From: Flavobacterium sp. N2270
Lineage (GTDB): Bacteria > Bacteroidota > Bacteroidia > Flavobacteriales > Flavobacteriaceae
Direction: 5' to 3'
DNA: 64,000 bases
Assembly: GCF_025947225.1 (NCBI RefSeq)
Contig: NZ_CP110005.1
Coordinates: 310,001 to 374,000, forward strand
The notes below the pieces were generated by a model. It saw only the letters and a list, made by a program, of their open reading frames with translations, was not told the origin of the DNA and searched no databases. Of the stretch, positions 8,499 through 17,424 are shown piece after piece. Position numbers and translations under genes: made by a program. Position 1 is the first letter of the stretch. Every line of letters begins with the position of its first letter.

Positions 8499-8825
8499 TT
8501 ATTTTAATTTTTCGTTATTATGATGACGGTCGTGATCGCGATTTGTTTTTACATCCATTTTTTTATCGAAAGCTGCTTGTAAGTCAATTCCGGTTTGATT
8601 TGCCAAACACATTACTACAAAAACAACATCGGCAAGTTCTTCGCCTAAATCTTTGTTTTTATCACTTTCTTTTTCTGATTGTTCGCCATAACGGCGCGCA
8701 ATAATTCGGGCGACTTCACCAACTTCTTCAGTAAGTTGTGCCATATTAGTTAACTCATTAAAATAACGAACTCCGTGCTCTTTTATCCAATTATCAACTT
8801 CTAATTGTGCATTTTTTATATTCAT
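8499..8825 (-). CDS. MazG-like nucleotide pyrophosphohydrolase
   Basis: A 108-residue all-alpha NTP-PPase-fold protein that likely cleaves noncanonical or excess (d)NTPs to the monophosphate and pyrophosphate. The Mg-binding motif is visible as E34-V-G-E37 and E63-L-A-D66, matching the MazG ExxE...ExxD pattern. The C-terminus is His/Asp/Lys-rich (DHDRHHNNEK). It is a short single-domain form rather than full MazG. It sits tightly between the SMR gene and a DUF3857 gene in the leftward run. Substrate cannot be told from sequence. Confidence 0.85.
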   Translation of the reverse strand: MNIKNAQLEVDNWIKEHGVRYFNELTNMAQLTEEVGEVARIIARRYGEQSEKESDKNKDLGEELADVVFVVMCLANQTGIDLQAAFDKKMDVKTNRDHDRHHNNEKLK

Positions 8826-8826
8826 G

Positions 8827-10836
8827 TTATTTCTTTTTTAAAACAATTTTCTCTGAGTGCTTTTTAATCATTTCTTTATAAAATAATTTTATAGCATTAT
8901 AATTTTGAGAAGGTATTAATGTGGCATTGATATTAAGACTCGCAATTAGTTGAATATTGTCTAAATTTTGAGAAATATTATATTTAAAGCCTCCATAATT
9001 GTTTTCCATTAATAAATTAATAGGTTCTGGCATTGATTCTACTTCGTATCCTTCTGGTATTTTAATAATTATATTATATGTTTCATTAAATGGATAATCA
9101 AATTCTACAGGATAAGTTCTTTCTTCTAATTTGAATGGATTTTCTTCAACTTGAAAGAAAAGCATTGGGTTAAAGTACATTCTATCGTCTAATTTATCAA
9201 CTAAACTTGAGCTTGAAAAAGAAAAAGATTCGGTAATTGGCTTATAAATATCTTGTAAATTCTTAACATCTAAATCTGTTATTTGAACTCCATTATATCT
9301 TTTTCCTATTTTTTCTAAACGAGATTCATCTGTAAGTCCTGCGTTATTATCTCTATAAAGCATTGCATTATAATCTGAATAAATTTCTCTTATTTTTCCA
9401 TTAACAGAACCGTCTTCGCTTAAAGTACACATTAACGTTAATTGGTCATTAGATGGTGATGAATTGGTTAAATTAATTACTTCTGAAGAACCACCCGTTT
9501 TAATTATTCTACCTGTCCAGTTTAATGCTCTAATAGGTAATTTATTTGGAATTGAATTTTTAGAAGTTGCATCTAATAAATAATATTGATTGTTAATTTC
9601 TACAGCTGCAATAACATAATTAAAAGCTGTTCTTGATGGGAAAAATGCAATTCCGTTAGATTGAGTACTTACTAAAACAGGATCGGCTTTAAAACCTGCA
9701 TTTCTAAGCATTGAAACTAAAATTAAATTAATTTCTGCAACATTTCCTGTTTTTTCTTTAAAGGCTTTTTTCACCCCTTTATCGCAGTATACACTATGAA
9801 AACCATCCCATTTTAGATTTGATTTTACAAACTCGAATATTGAAATAAGCTTTTCATCGCTTGATTTTGAGTTGTCGACTATTGTTTTTAAATCATCTTC
9901 AAAATAACTTGTTTTGTTAAGTTCTCCTCCAAAATTTTCATTATCATATATATTTTTCACAACATCTTCCCAAGTTATAGAAAATGATTTAAACATTGCG
10001 CCTGGCATATTAGAACCAGCCAACTCATGTTGTACTCCAGCTGCATAATTATTTATGTTAGTAACATAATTTTCGTCTTTAATTGCGGGAGCATTATTTA
10101 ACACAAACTTTGTTTGTGTTTCTGTATAATTTATATTTTGTGAAGAAAAATCCGTCAAAAGAACACCTCCAGTTATTTTTCTCTCATTGTCTCTAAAAGT
10201 AATAGTTTTCTCTTTTTTACTTACTTCTTCTTTAGGAAATAAGCTTCCTTTTCTGTAAGCATTATAGATGTAATATTCTGGAATTTTGGTTGTAAACTCT
10301 GAATAATTAACTGGGATTGCTTTTTGAAAATACCAATCGGGTAATGAGCTAATAAAAGGCGATTTAATAATATATTTATATTCTACAATAGAGCCTTCTT
10401 TTACGTTTGGCATTACTATTTTTTGTTTTGTCCAATATTTATTGGTTTCTTCTTTAAACTCACCTTCTCTTCTAAGTTTTGTTTTTTCAATAGAACCATT
10501 TACTAAATTATAGGTAACTGCATTTGAAAAATCGACAAATTCTTTTTCATTTGCACCTGTATAAATTGAAACTTCTTTATTTGCCCAGCTTAAACCTTCT
10601 TTTGTGTAAATTTTAATTTTCACTTCAACCTCTGTAATAACCATAAAACCAGAAGTTGAAGAATATTCTACAGATGATTTTCCTATATTAAATAAAAAGG
10701 CCGCTTCTGCCGTAGGGTCTATAGGATGTGCTTTTTCTTCTAATTCTGCTTTTGTTACTTCTCCAAGTTCATATTTTTGAGCATTTATAAATTGTAATCC
10801 TGCAATTAATAAAAATAAAATTAGTTTGTTTTTCAT
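8827..10836 (-). CDS. DUF3857/transglutaminase-like exported protein, catalytic residues missing
   Basis: A 669-residue protein with signal peptide (about 1-19), an N-terminal DUF3857 region (about 55-220) and a transglutaminase-core-like region (about 300-430), then a beta-rich DUF2569/3858-like tail. In the core, the usual Gly-Asp-Cys nucleophile segment reads KEKTGNVAEINLIL with no Cys, and the His strand reads FNYVIAAVE with no His. Only LLDAT of the triad region is kept. It is therefore probably a binding or structural protein rather than a protease or transglutaminase. The next gene upstream is a paralogue that keeps the Cys and His, with a 3-bp gap, which suggests the pair acts together. 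Function is unknown; location is periplasm or cell surface. Confidence 0.8.
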   Translation of the reverse strand: MKNKLILFLLIAGLQFINAQKYELGEVTKAELEEKAHPIDPTAEAAFLFNIGKSSVEYSSTSGFMVITEVEVKIKIYTKEGLSWANKEVSIYTGANEKEFVDFSNAVTYNLVNGSIEKTKLRREGEFKEETNKYWTKQKIVMPNVKEGSIVEYKYIIKSPFISSLPDWYFQKAIPVNYSEFTTKIPEYYIYNAYRKGSLFPKEEVSKKEKTITFRDNERKITGGVLLTDFSSQNINYTETQTKFVLNNAPAIKDENYVTNINNYAAGVQHELAGSNMPGAMFKSFSITWEDVVKNIYDNENFGGELNKTSYFEDDLKTIVDNSKSSDEKLISIFEFVKSNLKWDGFHSVYCDKGVKKAFKEKTGNVAEINLILVSMLRNAGFKADPVLVSTQSNGIAFFPSRTAFNYVIAAVEINNQYYLLDATSKNSIPNKLPIRALNWTGRIIKTGGSSEVINLTNSSPSNDQLTLMCTLSEDGSVNGKIREIYSDYNAMLYRDNNAGLTDESRLEKIGKRYNGVQITDLDVKNLQDIYKPITESFSFSSSSLVDKLDDRMYFNPMLFFQVEENPFKLEERTYPVEFDYPFNETYNIIIKIPEGYEVESMPEPINLLMENNYGGFKYNISQNLDNIQLIASLNINATLIPSQNYNAIKLFYKEMIKKHSEKIVLKKK

Positions 10837-10839
10837 TTG

Positions 10840-12729
10840 TTAGTTTGTTAAAATGACGATTTTTAGGTTTTCGGTTTTAGCAATAGTTTCTCTAAATTTT
10901 CTATAAGAATTATACTTTTCACTTGTATAAAATCCTTTTTTAAGCAATAGTTTTCTTCTTAAAACTAATGAATTGTTTTCTTTTCTATTAATTTGAACTT
11001 CATATTTTCCAAATTCACTTTCAATAGTTATATTTTTAGGAATTGATTCTAATGAAGAATTAGCTGGATAATTAAACACAACTTCGTCATCTAGAAAATA
11101 TCCACGGTCAATTTCAAAAGGGTTATTTCTTTCTTCATAATTATAGGGAATATAAGAAATAGGATTGATAACATTAATTGGAATTATATATCTATTTCCA
11201 CTTTTTTGAACAAATTCAGTTGCAGAAAATTTTAAATTTTCAGTAAACTCTAAACTTTTTCTATTATTAACAACTTCAATTTGATCAAAATTTTTGTTAT
11301 TAATTTTATCTAAATATGAATTATAAAATTTATTTAATTCTGCTTTACTTTTAAGTTCTAAATTAAGTTTGCTGTCGTAAATAATTCCTTTTGACAAAAT
11401 AGACACATTACAGTTAATTTTACCTTCTTCTAAAAAGTTAATTATTGTTTCTGTTTTTTGGGAGTTTTTTTCATTATTGTAAGAACTTGTTTTTACAATT
11501 TTAGATGCTTCAGGAGAAATTATTAATACTTTTCTATCGTCAGTAAAATCTCCTTGAAAACCAAAAGGTTGGGTTTGACTTGTGCATTCTAACCAAACAT
11601 TTGTATTGTTATTTGGTATTCCTAAAATAGCATGATCTCCTTGCATAGAAACAAAATCTTCTTGCAAGTCCATTTTATTACTACCCGAATAAACAATTGT
11701 ATAATAAGAATCAATATTAAAAGCTTTAAGCAATGATCTTGTGTAATTTGTAAGTGCTTTACAATCTCCATAGCCTAAACGATCTACATCTCTAGCCAAC
11801 ATAGGTTTCCAACCACCAACACCTAACTGAATACTTACATAACGCGTTTTATCTTGGACATACTTATAGATAATTTCTGCAATTTTTAAATTATCTTTTT
11901 CTTCACCAATTAGATTTTTTAGCTTTAAAATTGTTTCTGGCTCAATTACATCGGTGTTTTTTAACATTTCTTGGTTTACCCAATCTCCAAAAACTTGCCA
12001 ATTTGTAGCATAACCTTTTATACCTTCATAACTAAATTCATCAAGACCGAAAAGTACATATGGAACCATTTTTTTTAATGAAGGAGCTAGTTCTTCTTTT
12101 TTAAATGGCTTATAGTTTTCTATTTCATAATACAATTCATTTTGCTTAAATTCCTTTTTTACTTGATTAGTGAAATTAACTTCTTTATACTTAAATTTAA
12201 TGTTTTCGCTATACTTCAAATGAACTGAAGACTTCAAAGTATGTACAAAATAATCATCTGTGGCTTGCCAAGAAGGAATATATGAAGTATTAGAAGTAAC
12301 TCTTTCACTTTCAAATAAAATAGTAAATGGATATTGTATTGGCGTATAGTTTAAATAAAGAACTCTGTTGTCTGAAATAAAACCATCGCCAACTGCGCTT
12401 TCAACAAAATCCTTCTTTTTGATTTTTTTTATTTCCTTTCCAAATAAATTAAAAATAGTAACTTCAATTTTCTTAATATTATTTGATTTACTAAAATATT
12501 CAACAGCATCAACATTTCTTAATCCTTGTTCATTTAAAACCGTTATAACTCTTCTTTTTTTAATTGTCATTTTATCAATAGACTCAATTTCAATATCGGT
12601 AAAATCTTCTTGGATTATTGCATTAGCATTTTTCTTTAAACTATCTGGAAAAACAGCTTTATATTCAGTTTGTGAAAAAATATAATTAGAACAAGAGAAT
12701 ACGATAAATATTAGAATTATTTTTTTCAT
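10840..12729 (-). CDS. DUF3857 and transglutaminase-like exported protein, active-site Cys kept
   Basis: A 629-residue paralogue of the gene downstream. It has a signal peptide (about 1-19), DUF3857 (about 50-210) and a transglutaminase-like core (about 265-400). The nucleophile segment is GYGDCKALTNY with Cys323, and the His strand is QGDHAILGI. The third position reads WLECTSQ, the Glu/Cys variant common in this family. It may act as a cysteine peptidase or isopeptide-forming enzyme outside the cytoplasm; no substrate is known. Four bases separate it from dtd upstream. Confidence 0.82.
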   Translation of the reverse strand: MKKIILIFIVFSCSNYIFSQTEYKAVFPDSLKKNANAIIQEDFTDIEIESIDKMTIKKRRVITVLNEQGLRNVDAVEYFSKSNNIKKIEVTIFNLFGKEIKKIKKKDFVESAVGDGFISDNRVLYLNYTPIQYPFTILFESERVTSNTSYIPSWQATDDYFVHTLKSSVHLKYSENIKFKYKEVNFTNQVKKEFKQNELYYEIENYKPFKKEELAPSLKKMVPYVLFGLDEFSYEGIKGYATNWQVFGDWVNQEMLKNTDVIEPETILKLKNLIGEEKDNLKIAEIIYKYVQDKTRYVSIQLGVGGWKPMLARDVDRLGYGDCKALTNYTRSLLKAFNIDSYYTIVYSGSNKMDLQEDFVSMQGDHAILGIPNNNTNVWLECTSQTQPFGFQGDFTDDRKVLIISPEASKIVKTSSYNNEKNSQKTETIINFLEEGKINCNVSILSKGIIYDSKLNLELKSKAELNKFYNSYLDKINNKNFDQIEVVNNRKSLEFTENLKFSATEFVQKSGNRYIIPINVINPISYIPYNYEERNNPFEIDRGYFLDDEVVFNYPANSSLESIPKNITIESEFGKYEVQINRKENNSLVLRRKLLLKKGFYTSEKYNSYRKFRETIAKTENLKIVILTN

Positions 12730-12733
12730 TTAT

Positions 12734-13186
12734 TTACTCTTTATTTTTTGAATCAATTATGATAGTAACAGGCCCATCGTTAACAAGTGATACTTTCATA
12801 TCTGCGCCAAATTGACCTGTTTGTACTTTTTTACCTAATTCTAATTCCATTTGTCTTACAAAAGTTTCATATAACGGAATTGCAACATCAGGCTTAGCGG
12901 CTTTAATATAGCTAGGTCGATTTCCTTTTTTTGTGGCAGCATGTAATGTAAATTGAGAAACAATTATTATTTCGCCATTTATATCTTTTAAAGAAAGATT
13001 CATTACTTCATTTTCATCTTCAAAAATGCGAAGGTTCACTATTTTAGATGTTAACCATTCTATATCCTCTTTAGAGTCAGCATCTTCAATTCCAAGTAAA
13101 ACCAAAAGGCCAAGACCAATTTTAGAAATGAATTCATTTTTAACATTTACAGATGCAGAAGAAACCCTTTGAATTACTACCTTCAT
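12734..13186 (-). CDS. dtd: D-aminoacyl-tRNA deacylase
   Basis: Removes D-amino acids (and misacylated Gly) from tRNA, in the cytosol. I use ATG 13186 because MKVVIQRVSSASV is the universal DTD start; it gives 150 residues, the normal size. The SQFTL motif (near residue 77) and the C-terminal NDGPVTIIID segment with the cross-subunit Gly-Pro are both present. It belongs to the leftward run after rsgA, with a 101-bp gap upstream that shows no clear promoter. Confidence 0.95.
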   Translation of the reverse strand: MKVVIQRVSSASVNVKNEFISKIGLGLLVLLGIEDADSKEDIEWLTSKIVNLRIFEDENEVMNLSLKDINGEIIIVSQFTLHAATKKGNRPSYIKAAKPDVAIPLYETFVRQMELELGKKVQTGQFGADMKVSLVNDGPVTIIIDSKNKE

Positions 13187-13287
13187 TTCTAACTTTATCA
13201 ATTTACTTATTAGATTGTAAAAATATATTTTTCAACAGTATAAAAAATGTGGTTTTCCTCATTTTTTAAAAAAACTTTAGTATGGAA

Positions 13288-14268
13288 CTATTTTCTCGTT
13301 TCATCACTTGCTTTTCGTTCATCACCATAAATATCGTTTCTATAATGTTCGTCATCACCTTCTAAAATTTGGATATAACTTTTATAACGAGACCATGCAA
13401 TTTCATCTTTTTCTAAAGCATCTTTAACTGCACATTTTGGTTCATCTTTATGTAAACAATTATTGAATTTACATTGTTCTTTTAAGGCAAAAAATTCGGG
13501 AAAATAATCACCAATTTCTTGTTTATCCATATCTACAACTCCAAAACCTCTAATTCCTGGTGTATCGATAATTTTAGCACTTCCAAAAGACAAATCATAC
13601 ATTTCTGCAAATGTTGTAGTATGTTGTCCTTGTGAATGAGAGTCGGAAATTTTCTTGGTTTTTAAATTTAAACCGGGTTCTAATGCATTTACTAAAGTAG
13701 ACTTTCCAACTCCAGAATGACCAGAGAACATTGATGTTTTATTAGTCATTAAAGCTTTAAGTTCGTCGATTCCTTTGTTTTCTAATGCAGAAACACGTAA
13801 ACATTTATAACCTATTTGAGAATAAATATATTGCAAATACATTTGTTCGTCTGAAGTATCTTCACTGAAAGTATCAATTTTATTAAAAATCAAAACCGCT
13901 TCAATTCCATAAGCTTCGGCAGTAACCAAAAAACGGTCAATAAAGCTTGTTGTTGTAGGTGGATTATTAATGGTTACTAATAAGAAAACAATATCAATAT
14001 TAGAAGCAATAATATGTGTTTGCTTTGAAAGGTTTACGGATTTTCTTACAATATAATTTTTTCGGTCGTGAATTGCATGAATCAAACCATTTTCAACATC
14101 AGATGTAGTGTCTAATTCAAAATCTACCTCATCTCCAACAGCAATAGGATTTGTACTTTTAATTCCTTGTAACCTAAATTTACCTTTAATTCTACATTCA
14201 TAAAAAGTACCACTTTCTGCTTTTACAGTATACCAACTTCCAGTAGATTTATATACAATTCCTTTCAT
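13288..14268 (-). CDS. rsgA: Ribosome small subunit-dependent GTPase A
   Basis: A 326-residue circularly permuted GTPase that acts in late 30S maturation. An N-terminal OB fold (about 1-75) precedes the GTPase with motifs in permuted order: NKID (G4, near 130), SGHSGVGKSTL (G1), and DTPG (G3). A C-terminal zinc site is visible as Cys-x4-Cys-x-His-x5-Cys in the segment CKFNNCLHKDEPKC. It sits 14 bp after aroG-CM in the same direction. Confidence 0.95.
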   Translation of the reverse strand: MKGIVYKSTGSWYTVKAESGTFYECRIKGKFRLQGIKSTNPIAVGDEVDFELDTTSDVENGLIHAIHDRKNYIVRKSVNLSKQTHIIASNIDIVFLLVTINNPPTTTSFIDRFLVTAEAYGIEAVLIFNKIDTFSEDTSDEQMYLQYIYSQIGYKCLRVSALENKGIDELKALMTNKTSMFSGHSGVGKSTLVNALEPGLNLKTKKISDSHSQGQHTTTFAEMYDLSFGSAKIIDTPGIRGFGVVDMDKQEIGDYFPEFFALKEQCKFNNCLHKDEPKCAVKDALEKDEIAWSRYKSYIQILEGDDEHYRNDIYGDERKASDETRK

Positions 14269-14282
14269 TCAACAAATATATA

Positions 14283-15365
14283 TTATTTATTCACAATTTT
14301 TTCCTGGTGATTGATACTTTCTTGGTGAATAGCTTTGAATAATTTCAATACAAATTCTTCACTCAATCCTTTATTTTCACCTTCCAAAATCATTTTTCCT
14401 AAAATTTCATTCCATCTTTTATTTTGTAAAATAGCTACGTTTTTTTCTTTTTTCAACAAGCCAATTTCATCAGCAATTTTCATTCTATTGCCAGTGATTT
14501 CAAGAATTTTATCATCATACACATCAATTTGCGCTCTAAATTTCGCAAGTTTAATATTATAATCATCTGCTTCGTCTGTTTCTTTACGCACTTTTAAATC
14601 TACAAACATTTGTTTTAAAGTATTTGGTGTTACTTGTTGCGCCGCATCACTCCATGCATTATCTGGATCGATATGAGTTTCAATAATTAATCCGTCGTAA
14701 TTTAAATCTAAGGCTTGCTGACAAACTTCATGAATCATATCTCGCTTCCCTGTAATATGTGATGGATCGCAAATTAAAGGCACATCTGGAAAACGGTTTT
14801 GAAAATCAATTGCAACTTGCCATTCTGGGTTATTACGGTATTTTGTTTTCTCATAAGTAGAAAAACCTCTGTGAATAACGCCCAATTTCTTAATATTTGC
14901 ATTGTACAAACGTTCTAAACCTCCAATCCATAAAGACAAATCTGGATTTACTGGATTTTTCAACAAAACGATTTTGTCTGTATTTTTTAAAGCATCAGCA
15001 ATTTCTTGCACTGCAAATGGGTTTGCCGCAGTACGAGCGCCAATCCATAAAACATCAATATCGTGCTCTAATGCCAATTGAACATGAGCTGCTGTTGCGA
15101 CTTCGGTAGACATTAACAAACCTGTTTCTTCTTTTGCTTTTTGCAACCATTTTAGTCCTATTGCCCCAACTCCTTCAAAACCACCTGGCCTTGTTCGTGG
15201 TTTCCAAATACCAGCTCTAAAAATGGATACATCTGAATTTTTTAATTCATTTGCAATATTTAAAACTTGTTCTTCTGTTTCTGCACTACATGGTCCAGCA
15301 ATTACTAGTGGATGATCTAATTTAAAATCATCTAACCATGTTCTCATTTGTTTATTATTCTCCAT
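14283..15365 (-). CDS. aroG: Bifunctional DAHP synthase / chorismate mutase (type II)
   Basis: A fusion of two steps of aromatic amino acid synthesis. Residues 1 to about 255 form a DAHP synthase barrel (GPCSAETEEQV, RAGIWKPRTRPGGFEG, DPSHITGKRD) that makes DAHP from PEP and erythrose 4-phosphate. About 265-350 is an AroQ-type chorismate mutase helix bundle (RAQIDVYDDKILEITGNRM). Such fusions are usual in Bacteroidota and let the mutase domain mediate feedback. It follows pheA after 35 bp, so it should be controlled by the aromatic leader peptide at 16308-16385. The symbol is applied loosely, as this fusion has no settled name. Confidence 0.93.
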   Translation of the reverse strand: MENNKQMRTWLDDFKLDHPLVIAGPCSAETEEQVLNIANELKNSDVSIFRAGIWKPRTRPGGFEGVGAIGLKWLQKAKEETGLLMSTEVATAAHVQLALEHDIDVLWIGARTAANPFAVQEIADALKNTDKIVLLKNPVNPDLSLWIGGLERLYNANIKKLGVIHRGFSTYEKTKYRNNPEWQVAIDFQNRFPDVPLICDPSHITGKRDMIHEVCQQALDLNYDGLIIETHIDPDNAWSDAAQQVTPNTLKQMFVDLKVRKETDEADDYNIKLAKFRAQIDVYDDKILEITGNRMKIADEIGLLKKEKNVAILQNKRWNEILGKMILEGENKGLSEEFVLKLFKAIHQESINHQEKIVNK

Positions 15366-15400
15366 AACATTATTGATATTGTAAAATTATAACTTATTTA

Positions 15401-16225
15401 TTAATTAGCACTTTGGTATTCTCCTAAAACTTTAAAATGCTTGGTCATTAATTCTAAAATTTTGATTGCTTTTTCAAAATGTTTGTGTTTTTCAAAAACA
15501 ACATCTACAAAAAAAGCATAGGTAAAAGGCGTTTCAATAACGGGTAAAGATTGTATTTTTGTTAAATTCAATTTACTATTATTCAAAACATTCAAAACTG
15601 TGGCTAATGCTCCTGGATTATCTTCTAATTCAAATTTTATAGAAGCCTTATTAATTAACTCTTTTGGAATTTCTTGATTTGAATTTTTCAGAATCACAAA
15701 TCGAGTTTTATTACTTTTAACAGTGTGTACACTTTTGGCAATAATCTCCAAATTATACGTTTTTGCAGCAACTGAACTAGCTAATGCGCCCATATTTTTA
15801 ATTAAACCTTCTTCTATTCGTTTAGCAGTAATTGCAGTATCTGAACTTTCAACCAATTTTATATGTGGATACTGACTGAAAAAATCAGCGCATTGCAATA
15901 GCGCAATTGGATGCGAATGAACTTCAGTAATATCTTCTATTTTTTGATTTGGAAAAACCATTAAATTCATATCTATGTCCAAGTAAAATTCGCCTATTAT
16001 ATGTAATTCGTTTTTATCGATTAATGAGTAATTTGGTAAAATAGCTCCAGCTATAGAATTTTCAATTGCCATTACTGCTTTATCCGATTGGTTCGTTTTC
16101 AAACTCGTAACTACTTCTCTAAAAGAAGAGCATTCATGCAATTGCACATTTTTATCAAAATATTGATGTGCCACTTGATGATGAAACGAGCCTTGTATTC
16201 CTTGTATTGCTATTTTTAAATTCAT
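15401..16225 (-). CDS. pheA: Prephenate dehydratase with ACT domain
   Basis: Makes phenylpyruvate from prephenate for Phe synthesis. ATG 16225 (MNLKIAIQGIQGSFHH) is chosen over the upstream ATG 16249, which would lie in the terminator U-tract. The 274 residues comprise a periplasmic-binding-like catalytic domain (about 1-180, with NKTRFVILKN) and a C-terminal ACT domain (about 195-270; NPGALATVLNVL) for Phe feedback. No chorismate mutase is fused; that activity is in the next gene. It is the first gene after the aromatic leader peptide and attenuator. Neither an aminotransferase nor prephenate dehydrogenase lies between it and aroG. Confidence 0.94.
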   Translation of the reverse strand: MNLKIAIQGIQGSFHHQVAHQYFDKNVQLHECSSFREVVTSLKTNQSDKAVMAIENSIAGAILPNYSLIDKNELHIIGEFYLDIDMNLMVFPNQKIEDITEVHSHPIALLQCADFFSQYPHIKLVESSDTAITAKRIEEGLIKNMGALASSVAAKTYNLEIIAKSVHTVKSNKTRFVILKNSNQEIPKELINKASIKFELEDNPGALATVLNVLNNSKLNLTKIQSLPVIETPFTYAFFVDVVFEKHKHFEKAIKILELMTKHFKVLGEYQSAN

Positions 16226-16247
16226 AATTTTTATTTCATTTTTGAGC

Positions 16248-16276
16248 AAAAAAAAATCCCGATTTGCATCGGGATT
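16248..16276 (-). terminator. Attenuator terminator before pheA
   Basis: On the minus strand a perfect 9-bp stem (AATCCCGAT at 16276-16268 with ATCGGGATT at 16263-16255, 4-nt loop) is followed by a U-tract (plus-strand A-run 16248-16256). The left arm contains ACAATCCC (16278-16271), which can instead pair with GGGATTGT (16330-16323) inside the leader peptide gene. The two pairings exclude each other: a ribosome stalled on the aromatic codons leaves the antiterminator free to form, while one at the stop codon masks it. Confidence 0.85.
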
Positions 16277-16307
16277 GTATAGTTTTATATTAAATACGAT
16301 TTTTCAA

Positions 16308-16385
16308 TCAATTAACACCACAACAATCCCTTCCTCCTTTCCAGAAGAAATAATATGAATTGTTATAAAATTTAGAATTGTTCAA
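16308..16385 (-). CDS. Aromatic leader peptide of the pheA operon
   Basis: A 25-residue open frame from TTG 16385 to TGA 16308. It contains Phe6, Tyr7 and then the run SYYFFW (residues 10-15), followed by KGGRDCCGVN. Seven of 25 residues are aromatic. The start follows an A-rich AAAAAAGATT stretch and a -7 box at 16417-16410. The YYFFW codons (16355-16341) lie just upstream of the antiterminator arm at 16330-16323, as expected for stalling-controlled attenuation by Phe, Tyr and Trp tRNA charging. The alternative, chance, is unlikely given the matched terminator and antiterminator. Confidence 0.75.
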   Translation of the reverse strand: MNNSKFYNNSYYFFWKGGRDCCGVN

Positions 16386-16409
16386 AATCTTTTTTGTTTA
16401 TTGAGGGTA

Positions 16410-16417
16410 CAAATGTA
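16410..16417 (-). promoter_or_regulatory. -7 promoter box of the pheA leader
   Basis: Minus-strand TACATTTG matches TAnnTTTG and places the start of transcription about 20 nt before the leader-peptide start. A -33 element at standard spacing is not evident. Confidence 0.5.
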
Positions 16418-16464
16418 CTAAGTTTTTTCTTTTTTAATTACTTTTACAACTTAATTTTATAAAT

Positions 16465-17364
16465 ATGTCGATAGAAGTTGTAAATATTTCCAAAAGTTAC
16501 GGAGAACAAAAAGCATTAGATAATGTAAGTTTTTCAATTTCAAAAGGAGAGATTGTTGGTTTTTTAGGCCCAAATGGAGCTGGAAAATCTACATTAATGA
16601 AAATTTTAACGACATACATTTCTGCAGATGAAGGCAATGCATTAGTAAACAACAACGATGTTATTGAAAATGCAAAAGCAGTTCAAAAAGCAGTTGGTTA
16701 TTTACCTGAACACAATCCTTTATATTTAGACTTATACATTAGAGAATATTTAGCTTTTAATGCTGATGTTTATAAAACCCCAAAAGCAAGAATTGAAGAA
16801 GTAATTACTCTAACAGGGTTAACTCCGGAAAGCAATAAAAAAATAGGCGAGTTATCTAAAGGATATCGCCAAAGAGTTGGACTTGCATGTGCGCTTTTAC
16901 ATGATCCTGAAGTTTTAATTTTAGATGAACCTACAACTGGTTTAGACCCAAATCAATTAGTTGAAATAAGAGAATTGATAAAAAGCATTGGAAAAAACAA
17001 AACTGTTTTTCTTTCTACTCACATCATGCAAGAAGTTGAAGCTATTTGTGACAGAATTATTATTATTAATAATGGTAAAATTGTAACCGATAAAAAATTA
17101 AATCAAATATCTGAAAGCACAGAACAAACAATTGTTGTTGAATTTGATTTAAAAATTGAAGAACAGTTTATTCAAAAATTACCAAACCTAACTTCTTATA
17201 AAAATACACACGATATGATTTGGGAACTTACTTTTAAAAGTAACCAAGATATGCGTTCTGTAGTTTTTGATTTCGCTCAAGAAAATGGGTTAAAAACGCT
17301 ACAACTAAGCTCTAAAGACAAAAACGTTGAAGCTGTATTTAGAGAAATGACTGCAAAAAAATAA
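16465..17364 (+). CDS. gldA: Gliding motility ABC transporter ATP-binding protein GldA
   Basis: A 299-residue ABC ATPase, in flavobacteria the partner of the GldF/GldG membrane subunits needed for gliding. Walker A GPNGAGKST (near residue 36), signature LSKGYRQRV, Walker B LILDEPTTGLDP and switch-region STH are all intact. The C-terminal about 80 residues form the DUF4162-type extension. Length and N-terminus (MSIEVVNISKSYGEQKALDN) fit GldA. gldF/gldG are not in this window, as is usual. It is monocistronic, ending in a strong 17-bp terminator. The GldA assignment rests on recall of the family; a generic ABC-2 ATPase is the alternative. Confidence 0.85.
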   Translation: MSIEVVNISKSYGEQKALDNVSFSISKGEIVGFLGPNGAGKSTLMKILTTYISADEGNALVNNNDVIENAKAVQKAVGYLPEHNPLYLDLYIREYLAFNADVYKTPKARIEEVITLTGLTPESNKKIGELSKGYRQRVGLACALLHDPEVLILDEPTTGLDPNQLVEIRELIKSIGKNKTVFLSTHIMQEVEAICDRIIIINNGKIVTDKKLNQISESTEQTIVVEFDLKIEEQFIQKLPNLTSYKNTHDMIWELTFKSNQDMRSVVFDFAQENGLKTLQLSSKDKNVEAVFREMTAKK

Positions 17365-17397
17365 ATCCATTATATCATAGTGATATAATGGATTTAT
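17361..17397. terminator. Strong hairpin after gldA
   Basis: A perfect 17-bp inverted repeat (arms 17361-17377 and 17381-17397, 3-nt loop) starts on the gldA stop codon. It can end transcripts from both sides, although the flanking T/A tracts are short. Confidence 0.8.
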
Positions 17398-17424
17398 TTG
17401 CTGCAACTTTATTTATTTTAATTT

